Assembly: GCF_040566695.1 (NCBI RefSeq)
Contig: NZ_JBEXAE010000010.1
Location: forward strand, 1 to 64,000
Direction of reading: 5' to 3'
From: Sediminicola arcticus
GTDB lineage: Bacteria > Bacteroidota > Bacteroidia > Flavobacteriales > Flavobacteriaceae
DNA length: 64,000 bases
Made by a program: the position numbers and the translations under genes. Below, in pieces: positions 1 to 8,766 of the stretch. A model generated the notes under the pieces. The model saw only the letters and a list, made by a program, of their open reading frames with translations. It ran no database searches and was not told the DNA's origin. Within the stretch, counting starts at the first letter, position 1; each line of letters starts with the position of its first letter.

Positions 1-56
1 TTGACAGGGTTAAATTACAACTTAACTTGCTGTCCTAAAATTGGGGAGTATTATAA

Positions 57-1199
57 TTATACCTTCCCGTAAACAGGGACTACAAAATTGCCATTTAAAA
101 AGTATTCGGAAGGTAATTGACTTTGTAGTTTAATTCCTTTCTGTCTAGTCTCTAGCAGCCATTGGATGGATTGTAGTAAGGGTACTGCAGTAGTGGTCTG
201 TATGGCCCTTAATTGATGACGGCCTACCTTTTGCGGAAGAATTATTTTTGTTACTTCACGTCTTCTTAAGATGCCTTTGGCGTCATTTCCTTGCACTGCG
301 GCATAAAGTACTACTTGATCCTCTTCAACATTTGGAATGTTTGATGTCATTCTTTGTTGAAGATCAGCGATAGGATCTACTTTTGGATCCCTCTTCAATA
401 ACTGCTTCTCTACCCAACTATAATGGCCTGGGTGCCTTAAGGTTTTATAATCTAGGGATTTGACCTTCCCTTTTAATGCGTCGGGTAAATCTGCCGCGCC
501 TCCAGAAGTGAGGTCTTCTTCAAAAGTTAAACCGTTTATAATAATACCAGCCCTTTCGGAGAGGGAGGGAAGGCTACCCTTTTTGAAATCACGAATTACA
601 ATGGTATCCTTTATATATTCTGTGGCCACACCAATTGGACTCCAAGTATATCCGTAATAGTAAGGAGCCACGGCATTGATAGTTAAAGCCCCTACTTTAA
701 ATTCTAAAGTATCTACCTCTTTAACGTTAAAATCTTTGCAAAATTCTTGGAATAGATAATTGGCCAAAACATTAATATATCCTGGTGCGAGTCCAGTCTG
801 TAGCACAAAACCTGTAGTTGTATTCTGGGTTAATTTTATGATTTGATCGGTTTCGGCTACATATTCAGTCAGATTGCCATAATACAGACCAAAATCATTT
901 GCAAATTGGGCCATTTTTGGGGCTAGGCTTCCAGGAAGACAATCTAGTAAAGCATCTCCCTTTTCAAATATCCCCTTCATTTCATCAGTAATTGTATTTG
1001 TATTCAAAAGAAAGGGAATGACCTTGCAGGTTTTTGTAGTGCCTTCTTGGATCCATTGAGATACTTTCTGAGCTTTTTTTAAGGTACGGTTGCCTATGTA
1101 AATAGTCGGGGTTACAGAACTCCATTCAGCCAAGATAAGGGCTGTAGCCTCGGCTATACCGCCTGCACCAGCAATAATAATGTTGTAGTGGGTTTTCAT
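57..1199 (-). CDS. Saccharopine dehydrogenase-like NAD(P)-binding oxidoreductase
   Basis: Probable oxidoreductase of the saccharopine dehydrogenase (LYS9-like) family. The N-terminus (NIIIAGAGGIAEAT) is a Rossmann dinucleotide-binding glycine motif, followed by a strand ending YIGNR where the second-strand residues that contact the cofactor lie. The C-terminal part (to about residue 380) fits the family's substrate domain. The frame is open further upstream, but the ATG at 1199 places the Rossmann motif directly at the N-terminus, as usual, and removes 15 uncharacteristic residues. There is no signal peptide, so it should be cytoplasmic. It lies 207 bp from the mscS remnant with no operon partner in view. 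Whether it acts in lysine metabolism is unknown; family members of this size also have other roles. Family call fairly sure, substrate unknown. Confidence 0.75.
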   Translation of the reverse strand: MKTHYNIIIAGAGGIAEATALILAEWSSVTPTIYIGNRTLKKAQKVSQWIQEGTTKTCKVIPFLLNTNTITDEMKGIFEKGDALLDCLPGSLAPKMAQFANDFGLYYGNLTEYVAETDQIIKLTQNTTTGFVLQTGLAPGYINVLANYLFQEFCKDFNVKEVDTLEFKVGALTINAVAPYYYGYTWSPIGVATEYIKDTIVIRDFKKGSLPSLSERAGIIINGLTFEEDLTSGGAADLPDALKGKVKSLDYKTLRHPGHYSWVEKQLLKRDPKVDPIADLQQRMTSNIPNVEEDQVVLYAAVQGNDAKGILRRREVTKIILPQKVGRHQLRAIQTTTAVPLLQSIQWLLETRQKGIKLQSQLPSEYFLNGNFVVPVYGKV

Positions 1200-1406
1200 A
1201 ATAGAAAGATTTACCAAAATACAGACTTCATCTTTTACCACCAAGACTCTTGAAAAACGATATCCAAGGTTGTTTAAATAAAATTATAGTAAGGGGAACA
1301 AGAAATCTTTTCCCTAAGGTAAACAATAATGTATTCACTAGATTCATTTACCAAGGAGCAAATAATGCTTTATAGTTAAATTTTAGTATTTGAGATGTAT
1401 TCGAAA

Positions 1407-2301
1407 TTACTTGGTTATACTAGCAGGAATGGAGGTCTGCGTTCCGTATAGTTTTAGCTCGTTGATATCTGTTGGCAGGCTAAATCCTTACTTGAGAAGT
1501 GCCTCTTTTACGTTAGTGATTACTTTGCCTTTAATCATTAACGCTTCCTTTCCATATTCAAAGGTGTTGATCCAAAAGTGCACTTTGAGGTTTACCGTAC
1601 TTACAGCTAATGCATCGGTAATTACAAAATTAGAATGTGCCTCGTCCTCAAAAACGCCAATTGTATTCCTCACTACTTGTTTTATTAGGTTTTCTGCATC
1701 AACAATATTGTCTTCATAGGCTATGCCTACTAGAAAATCGAAGCGGAAAAATCCACCTTCAGTATAATTGAAAACTGGTTTTTTTTATGACATCGCTATT
1801 AGGAATGTACACATCTCGCCCATCAAATGTCCTTAGCTTGGTGTACCGGAATTCAATATTCTTTACCTTTCCAAAAATATCACCTATACTTACTGTTTCA
1901 TTCACATTGAACGGTCTATTAAATGAAAGGATGATCCCGGAGATGAAATTTTCTCCAATATCCCTAAAAGCAAAACCTATAATTACTGCAGAGGCACCCG
2001 CAGCGGTAAAAATACCAGTGGCAATGCTTTGAAGCCCTGCCACTTCCAAGGCATACATAATAACCAAAGTATATAACACTAATTTGATTCTTTTGGCCAG
2101 GAAGTTGACCATGATGGGGTTATCTGACTTTTTGGAAATAACTTTGCGTGAAAGGTTCCCAATTTTTTTTGAGATGAAAACTCCTAATGCCACGATGAGA
2201 ATAGCTAAAAGAATCCCAGGTATTTGCCTAATGAACATTGTCCAATTATCCTCTAAGGAAGACAAAAGTTTTTCTGAAATGTTTTGTACATATGGTATCA
2301 T
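1407..2301 (-). pseudogene. mscS: Mechanosensitive channel MscS, broken by frameshift and stop
   Basis: Remnant of a small-conductance mechanosensitive channel of the inner membrane. The first 176 codons give three hydrophobic segments and the pore-lining helix region (GIFTAAGASAVIIGFAFRDI), then the beta domain up to IPNSDVI. At a run of eight A on the coding strand (forward T run 1779-1786) the frame shifts and ends at once in TSFQLY-stop. Removing one A restores a typical MscS continuation (KKPVFNYTEGGFFRFDFLVG) through to ...VKEALLK. There a TAA at 1488-1490 interrupts a further 26 homologous-looking codons (GFSLPTDINELKLYG...) that end at a TAA at 1407. Repaired length would be about 297 aa, normal for the family. 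Two independent lesions argue for a true pseudogene. A homopolymer sequencing error could explain the first lesion but not the second. Confidence 0.85.
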
Positions 2302-2481
2302 GTAATTTTGAATTGCGTTAACGGTTTCGGGTAATAACTAGAATGGTATTTAGCCAATTTTGCAATGGGGTTACCCCAATTACTAAGTGACTCTAAAATA
2401 CCCATAAATATTCTAATTTGAAGGCTCTGCTATCCAATTTTCCCTTAAACACTATTTTCTATCACTCTAAACAAAAAATAA

Positions 2482-2509
2482 GCGGTAAGCTTCCAAAGAA
2501 GTTTACCGC
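2482..2509 (-). terminator. Hairpin terminator after the M16 peptidase gene
   Basis: Inverted repeat GCGGTAA...TTACCGC with an inner CTTC/GAAG stem and a 4-base loop, followed on the minus strand by a T-rich stretch (TTATTTTTTG). It lies 26 bp past the stop of the M16 peptidase gene and upstream of the mscS remnant. Confidence 0.7.
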
Positions 2510-2534
2510 CAATATTTAATAATTCGAGTTTATG

Positions 2535-5366
2535 CTATTGCTTATTTAAAAGAACCGGAGCACCAAATCCAAGCTGTTCCAATTTCTTTAATTGGGTTTT
2601 CGCATCACCCACGATCAGATAGATCATTTTGTTGGGATCTAAATAACTACTGGCCATATTTTTGATTTCTTCTACCGTAAAATCCTTTACAATTTTTTCG
2701 TTGAGTTTGGCATAATCAATAGGGTAGTTATAATTGCTGATGTCACTTAACATGCCAAGCTTGGATCTTAAGGTTTCAAAGGCCCTAGCGTTACTTTTTA
2801 TCAAATAACTTTTGGTTACTTCCATGTCTTCGTCATTGAAATTCTTTCCATAATTGTTTAAAATCTCTTTTATTAAATCAACAGATTCAAAGGTTACATT
2901 AGAACGAACACCACTAGAGATCGTAAATGGGCCTTTGAAATTAGAGCCATTAAAACTAGAACGAATGCCATAGGTGTACCCTTTTCCTTCTCGTAGCTGT
3001 TGTGTTAATTGAGATGCAAATCCGCCCCCACCAAGACGATAATTCAAAACTTCAGCGGGATAAAAATCTTTATCCGTTGCTGCTAGGGCAGGATATCCAA
3101 TGTTAATGACAGATTGTTTAGCTCCCGGGACATCATAGAAATATACCTTTGATTTTCCAGGTACTTGGGGAGCGGCTACCATGGGAAATTTAATTTCTTT
3201 GGACTCCCATGTGTCATTTATCCCTTCTAATGATTTTTTAACCGCGGTTGCTTGTACATCTCCCACGACATGAAAATTGGTGACAGAAGGGGAAATGTTT
3301 AAATTGTAGTATACTTTTAGGTCCTCCATAGTAATACGCTCCACTGATTCTTTGGTGCCTATATTATTGTGGGATAGGATGTGATCTTGTCCGTAAATTA
3401 ACTTGGCAAATTCGTTGGAAGCTATATTATTAGGATTGGCTTTTTCTTGTTCTATTTGACTTAAAATACTTTGTTTTAACAAATCAAATTCTTTTTCGTC
3501 CCAGCGTGGTTCTAGAAGTATTTCCTGAATTAAATTAACTGTTTCTGCATAGTTCTTTGTAAGTGTATTTCCCGAAATAATGATAGACTGATCTGTAGCA
3601 TAGGTATTTACGGAGGCTCCTAAACTTTCAATAGCATTTTCTAGTTCCTCTGGGGATTTGTTTTTAGTTCCTTTGGTCAATAATTGTGCGAGTACGTTTG
3701 AAACTCCAATTTTATTTGCATCTTCCAACAACATACCTCCTTTAATTTGCATTAGAAACTGTACTAAAGGCACTTCGCTATTTTCTATGCCATAGAGTTT
3801 TAGTCCTGAGGATAACGTTTCTTTCCATACGTTAGGGACTTTTACATCTGGACTGGCTCCATAAGGAGGTTCCTTGCTTCTATCGAAACTAGAAGGTGTT
3901 TTTTCATAGTCCGCAGCAATACTGGCATCAAAAGATTCCTCGGCTCCTTCAATAATTTTTTCCTCCGCAACTTCGGCCATAGTGGAACCTTCCAAGGCAA
4001 GATTTGCCATGCCTTTAGGGACAAAGCTAGTGGCCACGTAATGCTTCCCTTTTACATAGGTATTGTAGACCCTCATTACATCGGAAGTGGTCACCTCAAG
4101 GATATTTTTTATATCCTGGTTAATGAAGCCAGGGTCTCCAGCAAAGATTTCATATTGAGCCAATTGGAAGCCTTTACCAAGAACACTAGATAAACTGTTA
4201 TAAAAATTGGTTTCTTGGCCGGCTTTAATACGATCCAAGTCTTTTTGGGAAATCCCTTTTTTTTCAAAATTAACAAACCCTTCGTTTATGGTATTATATA
4301 CTTTTGTTAAATCTGTGTTCTCGAAGGCCGTGACCTGTAAAATATATTCTCCTGCAATTTCAGAGCTTCTTTGGTAAAGTTCTACTTCATCCGTTAGTTT
4401 CTGTTGTTCTACCAACGTTTTATAAAGAGGTGCTTTTTTACCTTGGGTAAGGTAATTGCCCAATACTTCTAAGGCATAAGCATCTGGATGGTATTCATAA
4501 ACGGTAGGCCATGTTAGCGTTAATTGGGGAAGTCTAGCAAAATTGTCCTCGTAATAGCGCTTTTTCGTTTCAGTTAAGGTAACGGGCTTTTTTTCCATTT
4601 CGGGAATATCCTTCCCGCGCTTTATTTCACCAAAATATTTTTCGACCCATTCTTTTGCTTGCCCAGGATCAAAATCGCCTGCAATGGTAAGGGTTACGTT
4701 GTTGGGGACATACCATCGGTTATAAAATTCCTTGACATCTTTTAAGGTGGCATTTTGAAGATCTTCCAACGAGCCTATTACCTGCCAATTGTAGGGGTGG
4801 TCTTTGGGGTATAAATTTTTGCCGATGACATAGGAATTATGTCCGTAAGGCCTATTGTCGTAGCTTTGCCTTTTTTCATTTTTAACTACCTGCTTTTCTT
4901 TGGCAAGTACTGGTTCTGTCACAGTATTTATAAAAAACCCCAATTTGTCAGCTTCTGCCCATATCATTTTTTCAAGGGCATCTTTTGGTACCGTTTGGAA
5001 ATAATTGGTGCGGTCCCTACTAGTGGAGCCATTTGCACCTGAGCCACCAATACGGGCACTCATTTTATCCAATCCCCCTTTTCCCAAGTTCTCAGATTCT
5101 AGAAATAACAAGTGTTCAAAGAGATGTGCAAATCCGGTACGACCTTCAATTTCCCGAGCCGAACCAACATGACTTGTTAATGCCACGGCTACAACTGGAT
5201 CGGATTTATCTACATGAAAAATCACCTGTAAACCATTGTCCAAAGTGAACTTTTCAAATTCTACTTTAAAATTGTTGTTTTGGGCAATCGGCTCCTTGTT
5301 ATCCTTACAAGAGATAATTACTGTGAAGAATAAGATATTTAAAAGAAAGAATTTAAAAGTTTTCAT
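2535..5366 (-). CDS. M16 family zinc metallopeptidase lipoprotein (two-domain, pitrilysin type)
   Basis: Exported peptidase made of two M16 halves. The N-terminus is a lipoprotein signal with lipobox VIISC (Cys20), so it is probably anchored to the outer membrane facing the periplasm or surface. The N-terminal half carries the inverted zinc motif H81-L-F-E84-H85, and E164 in KNEKR is the likely third ligand. The second half (from about residue 500, WKETLSSGLKLYG) is M16-like but lacks HxxEH, the usual arrangement of one active and one inactive half forming a clamshell. At 943 aa it has the expected length for a fused M16 protein. It is followed by a hairpin terminator and lies 283 bp downstream of an M1 peptidase gene on the same strand. 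M16 enzymes normally cut oligopeptides; the substrate here is unknown. Confidence 0.9.
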   Translation of the reverse strand: MKTFKFFLLNILFFTVIISCKDNKEPIAQNNNFKVEFEKFTLDNGLQVIFHVDKSDPVVAVALTSHVGSAREIEGRTGFAHLFEHLLFLESENLGKGGLDKMSARIGGSGANGSTSRDRTNYFQTVPKDALEKMIWAEADKLGFFINTVTEPVLAKEKQVVKNEKRQSYDNRPYGHNSYVIGKNLYPKDHPYNWQVIGSLEDLQNATLKDVKEFYNRWYVPNNVTLTIAGDFDPGQAKEWVEKYFGEIKRGKDIPEMEKKPVTLTETKKRYYEDNFARLPQLTLTWPTVYEYHPDAYALEVLGNYLTQGKKAPLYKTLVEQQKLTDEVELYQRSSEIAGEYILQVTAFENTDLTKVYNTINEGFVNFEKKGISQKDLDRIKAGQETNFYNSLSSVLGKGFQLAQYEIFAGDPGFINQDIKNILEVTTSDVMRVYNTYVKGKHYVATSFVPKGMANLALEGSTMAEVAEEKIIEGAEESFDASIAADYEKTPSSFDRSKEPPYGASPDVKVPNVWKETLSSGLKLYGIENSEVPLVQFLMQIKGGMLLEDANKIGVSNVLAQLLTKGTKNKSPEELENAIESLGASVNTYATDQSIIISGNTLTKNYAETVNLIQEILLEPRWDEKEFDLLKQSILSQIEQEKANPNNIASNEFAKLIYGQDHILSHNNIGTKESVERITMEDLKVYYNLNISPSVTNFHVVGDVQATAVKKSLEGINDTWESKEIKFPMVAAPQVPGKSKVYFYDVPGAKQSVINIGYPALAATDKDFYPAEVLNYRLGGGGFASQLTQQLREGKGYTYGIRSSFNGSNFKGPFTISSGVRSNVTFESVDLIKEILNNYGKNFNDEDMEVTKSYLIKSNARAFETLRSKLGMLSDISNYNYPIDYAKLNEKIVKDFTVEEIKNMASSYLDPNKMIYLIVGDAKTQLKKLEQLGFGAPVLLNKQ

Positions 5367-5433
5367 ATGACATTTTAATTTTTTTAAAGAGCGGTTAATT
5401 TACTATTAATTATGATTTACTTGGATGTAGATT

Positions 5434-5455
5434 TATTATTATCTGCATAATAATA
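5434..5455. repeat. AT-rich inverted repeat upstream of the M16 gene
   Basis: Perfect 9-bp arms TATTATTAT / ATAATAATA around a CTGC spacer, 68 bp upstream of the M16 start in the 283-bp gap to the M1 gene. Possible operator or simple AT-rich coincidence. The right part TGCATAATAA is identical to one half of the palindrome upstream of the MarR gene. I see nothing else clear in this gap. Confidence 0.3.
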
Positions 5456-5649
5456 GCGGAAATATTCATTTTTTTGACGACCCATATTTTTATATAGGTG
5501 TAAAATATACAGTTTGTAGGTAGTTCCCTATAAGACAGCATTTGATATCAAGTATCTATTATATTTAAGCAGTATATGAAGAGTGTTTTTTCAAAGTTAA
5601 TGATGTTATAATGAACTAGTTTAAGGTCAAATATTTTTTCTGAATTTCA

Positions 5650-7272
5650 TTATATTTTAGAGGAATAAATGAAAAAATTAGCATCAGGCTTTATATTTAT
5701 CACACTATTCTGAAGCGTTGTCGACTTCCATTCACTGGTAGGGAATATCCATAATTGCTGATCATCCAAATGCATAAGCACGGGCATGTCAAAATCTTCC
5801 ACGATATTGGTATAGCGATAGCGAAGCTCATTTTTATACAATTTGTATTCCAGTATTGGAATTTTGGTCGTGCGCAGATATTGGTTAAAGTAAGCTGTAA
5901 GATCAATTCCTGTATGTTGGCTCAAATAATTCTCTACCTGTTGTGTGGTGACAGTTTGGTGATAAAACTCCTTATTGAGACCCCTTAATATTGCTCTCCA
6001 TTTATCATCATTCTCTAAAAGCTGTCTTAAGGTGTGTAATACATTGGCTCCTTTATAATAGATGTCACCTCCTGTTTTATTAACATTATAGGGCCCTATT
6101 ATGGGTTTATTGTTTTCAATATTTTTACGCGTGCCTATCACGTAAGAAGAAGAAGCTTCTTTCCCATAGTAAAAGTCCAAAAATAAATTTTCTGAATAAG
6201 CCGTAAAGCTTTCATGGAGCCACATATCCGCAGTGTCCCTGTCGGTGATATTATTGGCGAACCATTCGTGGCCCGATTCGTGGATGATGATAAAATCAAA
6301 TTTTAGTCCCCAACCCGTACCTGAAAGATCACGTCCTAAATAGCCATTTTGAAACCCATTTCCATACGTTACAGAACTTTGGTGTTCCATCCCTAAATAA
6401 GGAACTTCAACTAGTTTATATCCGTCTTCGTAAAAAGGGTAGGGTCCAAACCAATGCTCAAAGGCCTTCATCATTTTAGGCGCATCTAAATATTGTGTTT
6501 TTGCGTTCACTAAATTATCCCGAAGCACATAGTAGTCCATGGTCAATGGACCTTTTTCACCTTCAAAGACCTCTCCAAAATGCACATAATCCCCAATGTT
6601 AACATTTACGCCATAATTGTTGATGGGGTTGTTTACATACCAATGATATGTATTGGTCTTTTCATGTGATTCTTTCTTCGATAGTCTACCATTGGAGACT
6701 TCCATGAGATTTTTGGGGACTTCCACGCTTATGGCCATACTATCTACCTCATCATACATATGGTCTTTATTGGGCCACCAAACACTTGCCCCAAGGCCTT
6801 GGCAAGAAGTGGCAACAAAATGCTTTCCATTCCTGTCCTTTTTCCAAGAGAATCCTCCGTCCCAAGGAGCATTTATAGCCTCTTTTGGGTGACCAGAATA
6901 CGTTATCATGACCTCATTAATGGCTCCTCTTTTTTGTGGTTTCTGTAGGGAAACAAAATGCGCGTTGATATTGGAGGTGAACATAAGATCTTTACCATCT
7001 TGGGTAATTTTCTCAATTTTTAAAGGTGGCTGCAAGTCTACTTGAAGCACTTGCTTTTGCTCCAAAACAGTATAGCGTATGGTATTGGAACCAGAGATAA
7101 ATTTATTGTCTGGGTCTACCTTGATATCCAAATGATAAAAGTTGAGGTCCCACCAAGCACGTTCGGGAGTTATGCTCCCTCTTAATGTATCCTGTTCCGT
7201 AAACGGCTCTTGGGCCGATACAAATCCAATAATTAAAATGGCAACCAATACGGTATATGTTGCTTTTTTCAT
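5650..7272 (-). CDS. Secreted M1 family metallopeptidase (aminopeptidase-like)
   Basis: Exported zinc aminopeptidase-like protein. A signal peptide (hydrophobic VLVAILIIGFVSA, cut near residue 20) is followed by the beta-rich M1 N-terminal domain. The exopeptidase motif is present as G294-M-E-H, where GxMEN is usual. The catalytic zinc site is H331-E-S-G-H335 with E354 as third ligand, which is the canonical HExxH-x18-E spacing. At 540 aa it lacks the long C-terminal helical domain of ERAP/PepN enzymes, so the substrate cavity must be more open. It lies 99 bp from the M28 gene and 283 bp from the M16 gene, all on the same strand. A role in digesting environmental peptides is inferred from these neighbours. 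The fold call is secure; the cleavage preference is not known. Confidence 0.88.
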   Translation of the reverse strand: MKKATYTVLVAILIIGFVSAQEPFTEQDTLRGSITPERAWWDLNFYHLDIKVDPDNKFISGSNTIRYTVLEQKQVLQVDLQPPLKIEKITQDGKDLMFTSNINAHFVSLQKPQKRGAINEVMITYSGHPKEAINAPWDGGFSWKKDRNGKHFVATSCQGLGASVWWPNKDHMYDEVDSMAISVEVPKNLMEVSNGRLSKKESHEKTNTYHWYVNNPINNYGVNVNIGDYVHFGEVFEGEKGPLTMDYYVLRDNLVNAKTQYLDAPKMMKAFEHWFGPYPFYEDGYKLVEVPYLGMEHQSSVTYGNGFQNGYLGRDLSGTGWGLKFDFIIIHESGHEWFANNITDRDTADMWLHESFTAYSENLFLDFYYGKEASSSYVIGTRKNIENNKPIIGPYNVNKTGGDIYYKGANVLHTLRQLLENDDKWRAILRGLNKEFYHQTVTTQQVENYLSQHTGIDLTAYFNQYLRTTKIPILEYKLYKNELRYRYTNIVEDFDMPVLMHLDDQQLWIFPTSEWKSTTLQNSVINIKPDANFFIYSSKI

Positions 7273-7371
7273 GGGATATTGGGTTATAATAGGTAGCGTT
7301 TAGTTGAAGTTATCTAAAAAGGCTTATAGTTCTTTCCATAAGGATGTGAACAACTATGGGCCATAAATAAA

Positions 7372-8709
7372 TTACTCTCTCAGGATGGCGTTTGGAAATA
7401 CCACAACGCTTTCAAATCCGTCTTTTCCAACGGCAGAAACACCAAAGAAGAAATTATCAATCACAATACCTTCCAAGGTAAACTCAGTAACATCACCTAC
7501 CAATCTGCTGTGGTCCCAAGTAGGTGAAGTGGTATCCCTCCAATAAATTTTGTAACCAATAGCACCTTCTACTTTACTCCATTCAAATTTTGCCGATGGT
7601 TCTACAATACCGCCTATTTTAACTTCTTTTGGGGCTGGTGGAGCCCAGGCCAGAGAAGCCATATTAATAGCATTTACAGCGGTTAATTTACGAGCATAAT
7701 CAAAATTCACGTGTTTTAATACATCACCATAGGCAATACCATCCTCCACACGTATGTCTTGATGTTGTTGGGTGTAATTTTCATGAGCTTCCATAATACG
7801 GATTCCTGCATAGCCTGCATCGTTAAATGGTCTATGATGTCCTCCACGTCCAAATCGGTCCAATCGATAAATCATCATAGGATTCATTTCTGGCATATAG
7901 GTTTTTACATTTTTGTGAACGTAACGAGCCAATTGTCTAGAAATTCCATCAACCTCACCCCCATAAAAGCGGCGCATATTTCGTTCTCTTTCAGTTTCTG
8001 TAGGAGGTACTGGCTCAGAAAATATTCGAAAATCGGTATTGCTGATAATTCCATCTACCCCTTTAATGTTTCCTATCATATCATTATTGAAGATACCAAT
8101 GATGTCCCATCCTTTTTCTTTGGCACTTTTCACCAAACCTTGACCACCAAAAAGCCCTTGCTCTTCTCCGGAAAGTCCTAAATATATAATACTGTTCTCG
8201 AATCTGTATTTTGATAAAACACGAGCAGCCTCTATAGTACCTGCCATTCCGCTGGCATTGTCATTGGCTCCTGGAGATTCTGAAGTGAAATTGGCAGGAT
8301 CACTTACTCTAGAATCAATATCCCCACTCATAATGATGTAGCGGTTAGGATATTTAGTTCCCCTCTGAATAGCCACCACGTTTACGACTTCTACGTCTTT
8401 AACAATTCTGGAATTCTCATCCTTTTTCACCAAATCTTTGTGATAGGAAACCTCCAAACAATCTCCGCATGTGGTTGAAATTTTTTCAAACTCACTTTTT
8501 ATCCATCTTCTAGCAGCACCAATGCCCCTAGTTTTGGATATAGTATCACTTAAGGTATGTCTGGTTCCGAAATTTACTAGTGTAGTTACATCTTTCTGAA
8601 TTCGTTCAGAGGATACAGCATTGATTATGTCATAAACACGTTGGTCTGTTTGTGCAAACAACACCGTAGTTAAAAGAATAAATACGGGGGTAAGTAGTTT
8701 TTTCATCAT
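7372..8709 (-). CDS. Secreted M28 family peptidase with C-terminal Fn3-like domain
   Basis: Exported M28 (Zn exopeptidase) protein: signal peptide with ...LTTVLFAQ cut near residue 20. The co-catalytic zinc site can be read as D132 in GDIDSR, D150 in GANDNASG, catalytic E182/E183 in GEEQGLFG, D210 in FNNDMIG and H291 in GRGGHHRPF. The first position, usually His in a GHxDS motif, is Asp (D130). The last 90 or so residues (from about 355, KEVKIGGIVEPSAKFEW) look like a fibronectin type III domain, common on secreted flavobacterial enzymes. No T9SS C-terminal sorting domain is obvious. Start chosen at the first of two adjacent Met codons. It is the third metallopeptidase gene in a row on this strand. 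Substrate unknown; M28 members are usually aminopeptidases or carboxypeptidases. Confidence 0.88.
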   Translation of the reverse strand: MMKKLLTPVFILLTTVLFAQTDQRVYDIINAVSSERIQKDVTTLVNFGTRHTLSDTISKTRGIGAARRWIKSEFEKISTTCGDCLEVSYHKDLVKKDENSRIVKDVEVVNVVAIQRGTKYPNRYIIMSGDIDSRVSDPANFTSESPGANDNASGMAGTIEAARVLSKYRFENSIIYLGLSGEEQGLFGGQGLVKSAKEKGWDIIGIFNNDMIGNIKGVDGIISNTDFRIFSEPVPPTETERERNMRRFYGGEVDGISRQLARYVHKNVKTYMPEMNPMMIYRLDRFGRGGHHRPFNDAGYAGIRIMEAHENYTQQHQDIRVEDGIAYGDVLKHVNFDYARKLTAVNAINMASLAWAPPAPKEVKIGGIVEPSAKFEWSKVEGAIGYKIYWRDTTSPTWDHSRLVGDVTEFTLEGIVIDNFFFGVSAVGKDGFESVVVFPNAILRE

Positions 8710-8766
8710 ATAGTTTTTGTGGCGGTAATTTACGGCTATAGTGTCTTATAAAATCTTAAGAAATTG

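Noticed and set aside
1..56. Possible gene end at the window start
   Set aside because: No open frame or terminator can be supported in these bases.
1390..1719. Plus-strand open frame of 109 codons
   Set aside because: It runs opposite to the MscS remnant, whose reading frame explains the base pattern; the translation shows no family features.
2367..2377. GGGGTTACCCC repeat upstream of the mscS remnant
   Set aside because: Too short and without other support to call an operator or terminator.
7759..8181. 140-codon plus-strand frame inside the M28 gene
   Set aside because: Antisense of a well-supported peptidase; the sequence is low-complexity Ser/His/Phe-rich, as such shadows often are.
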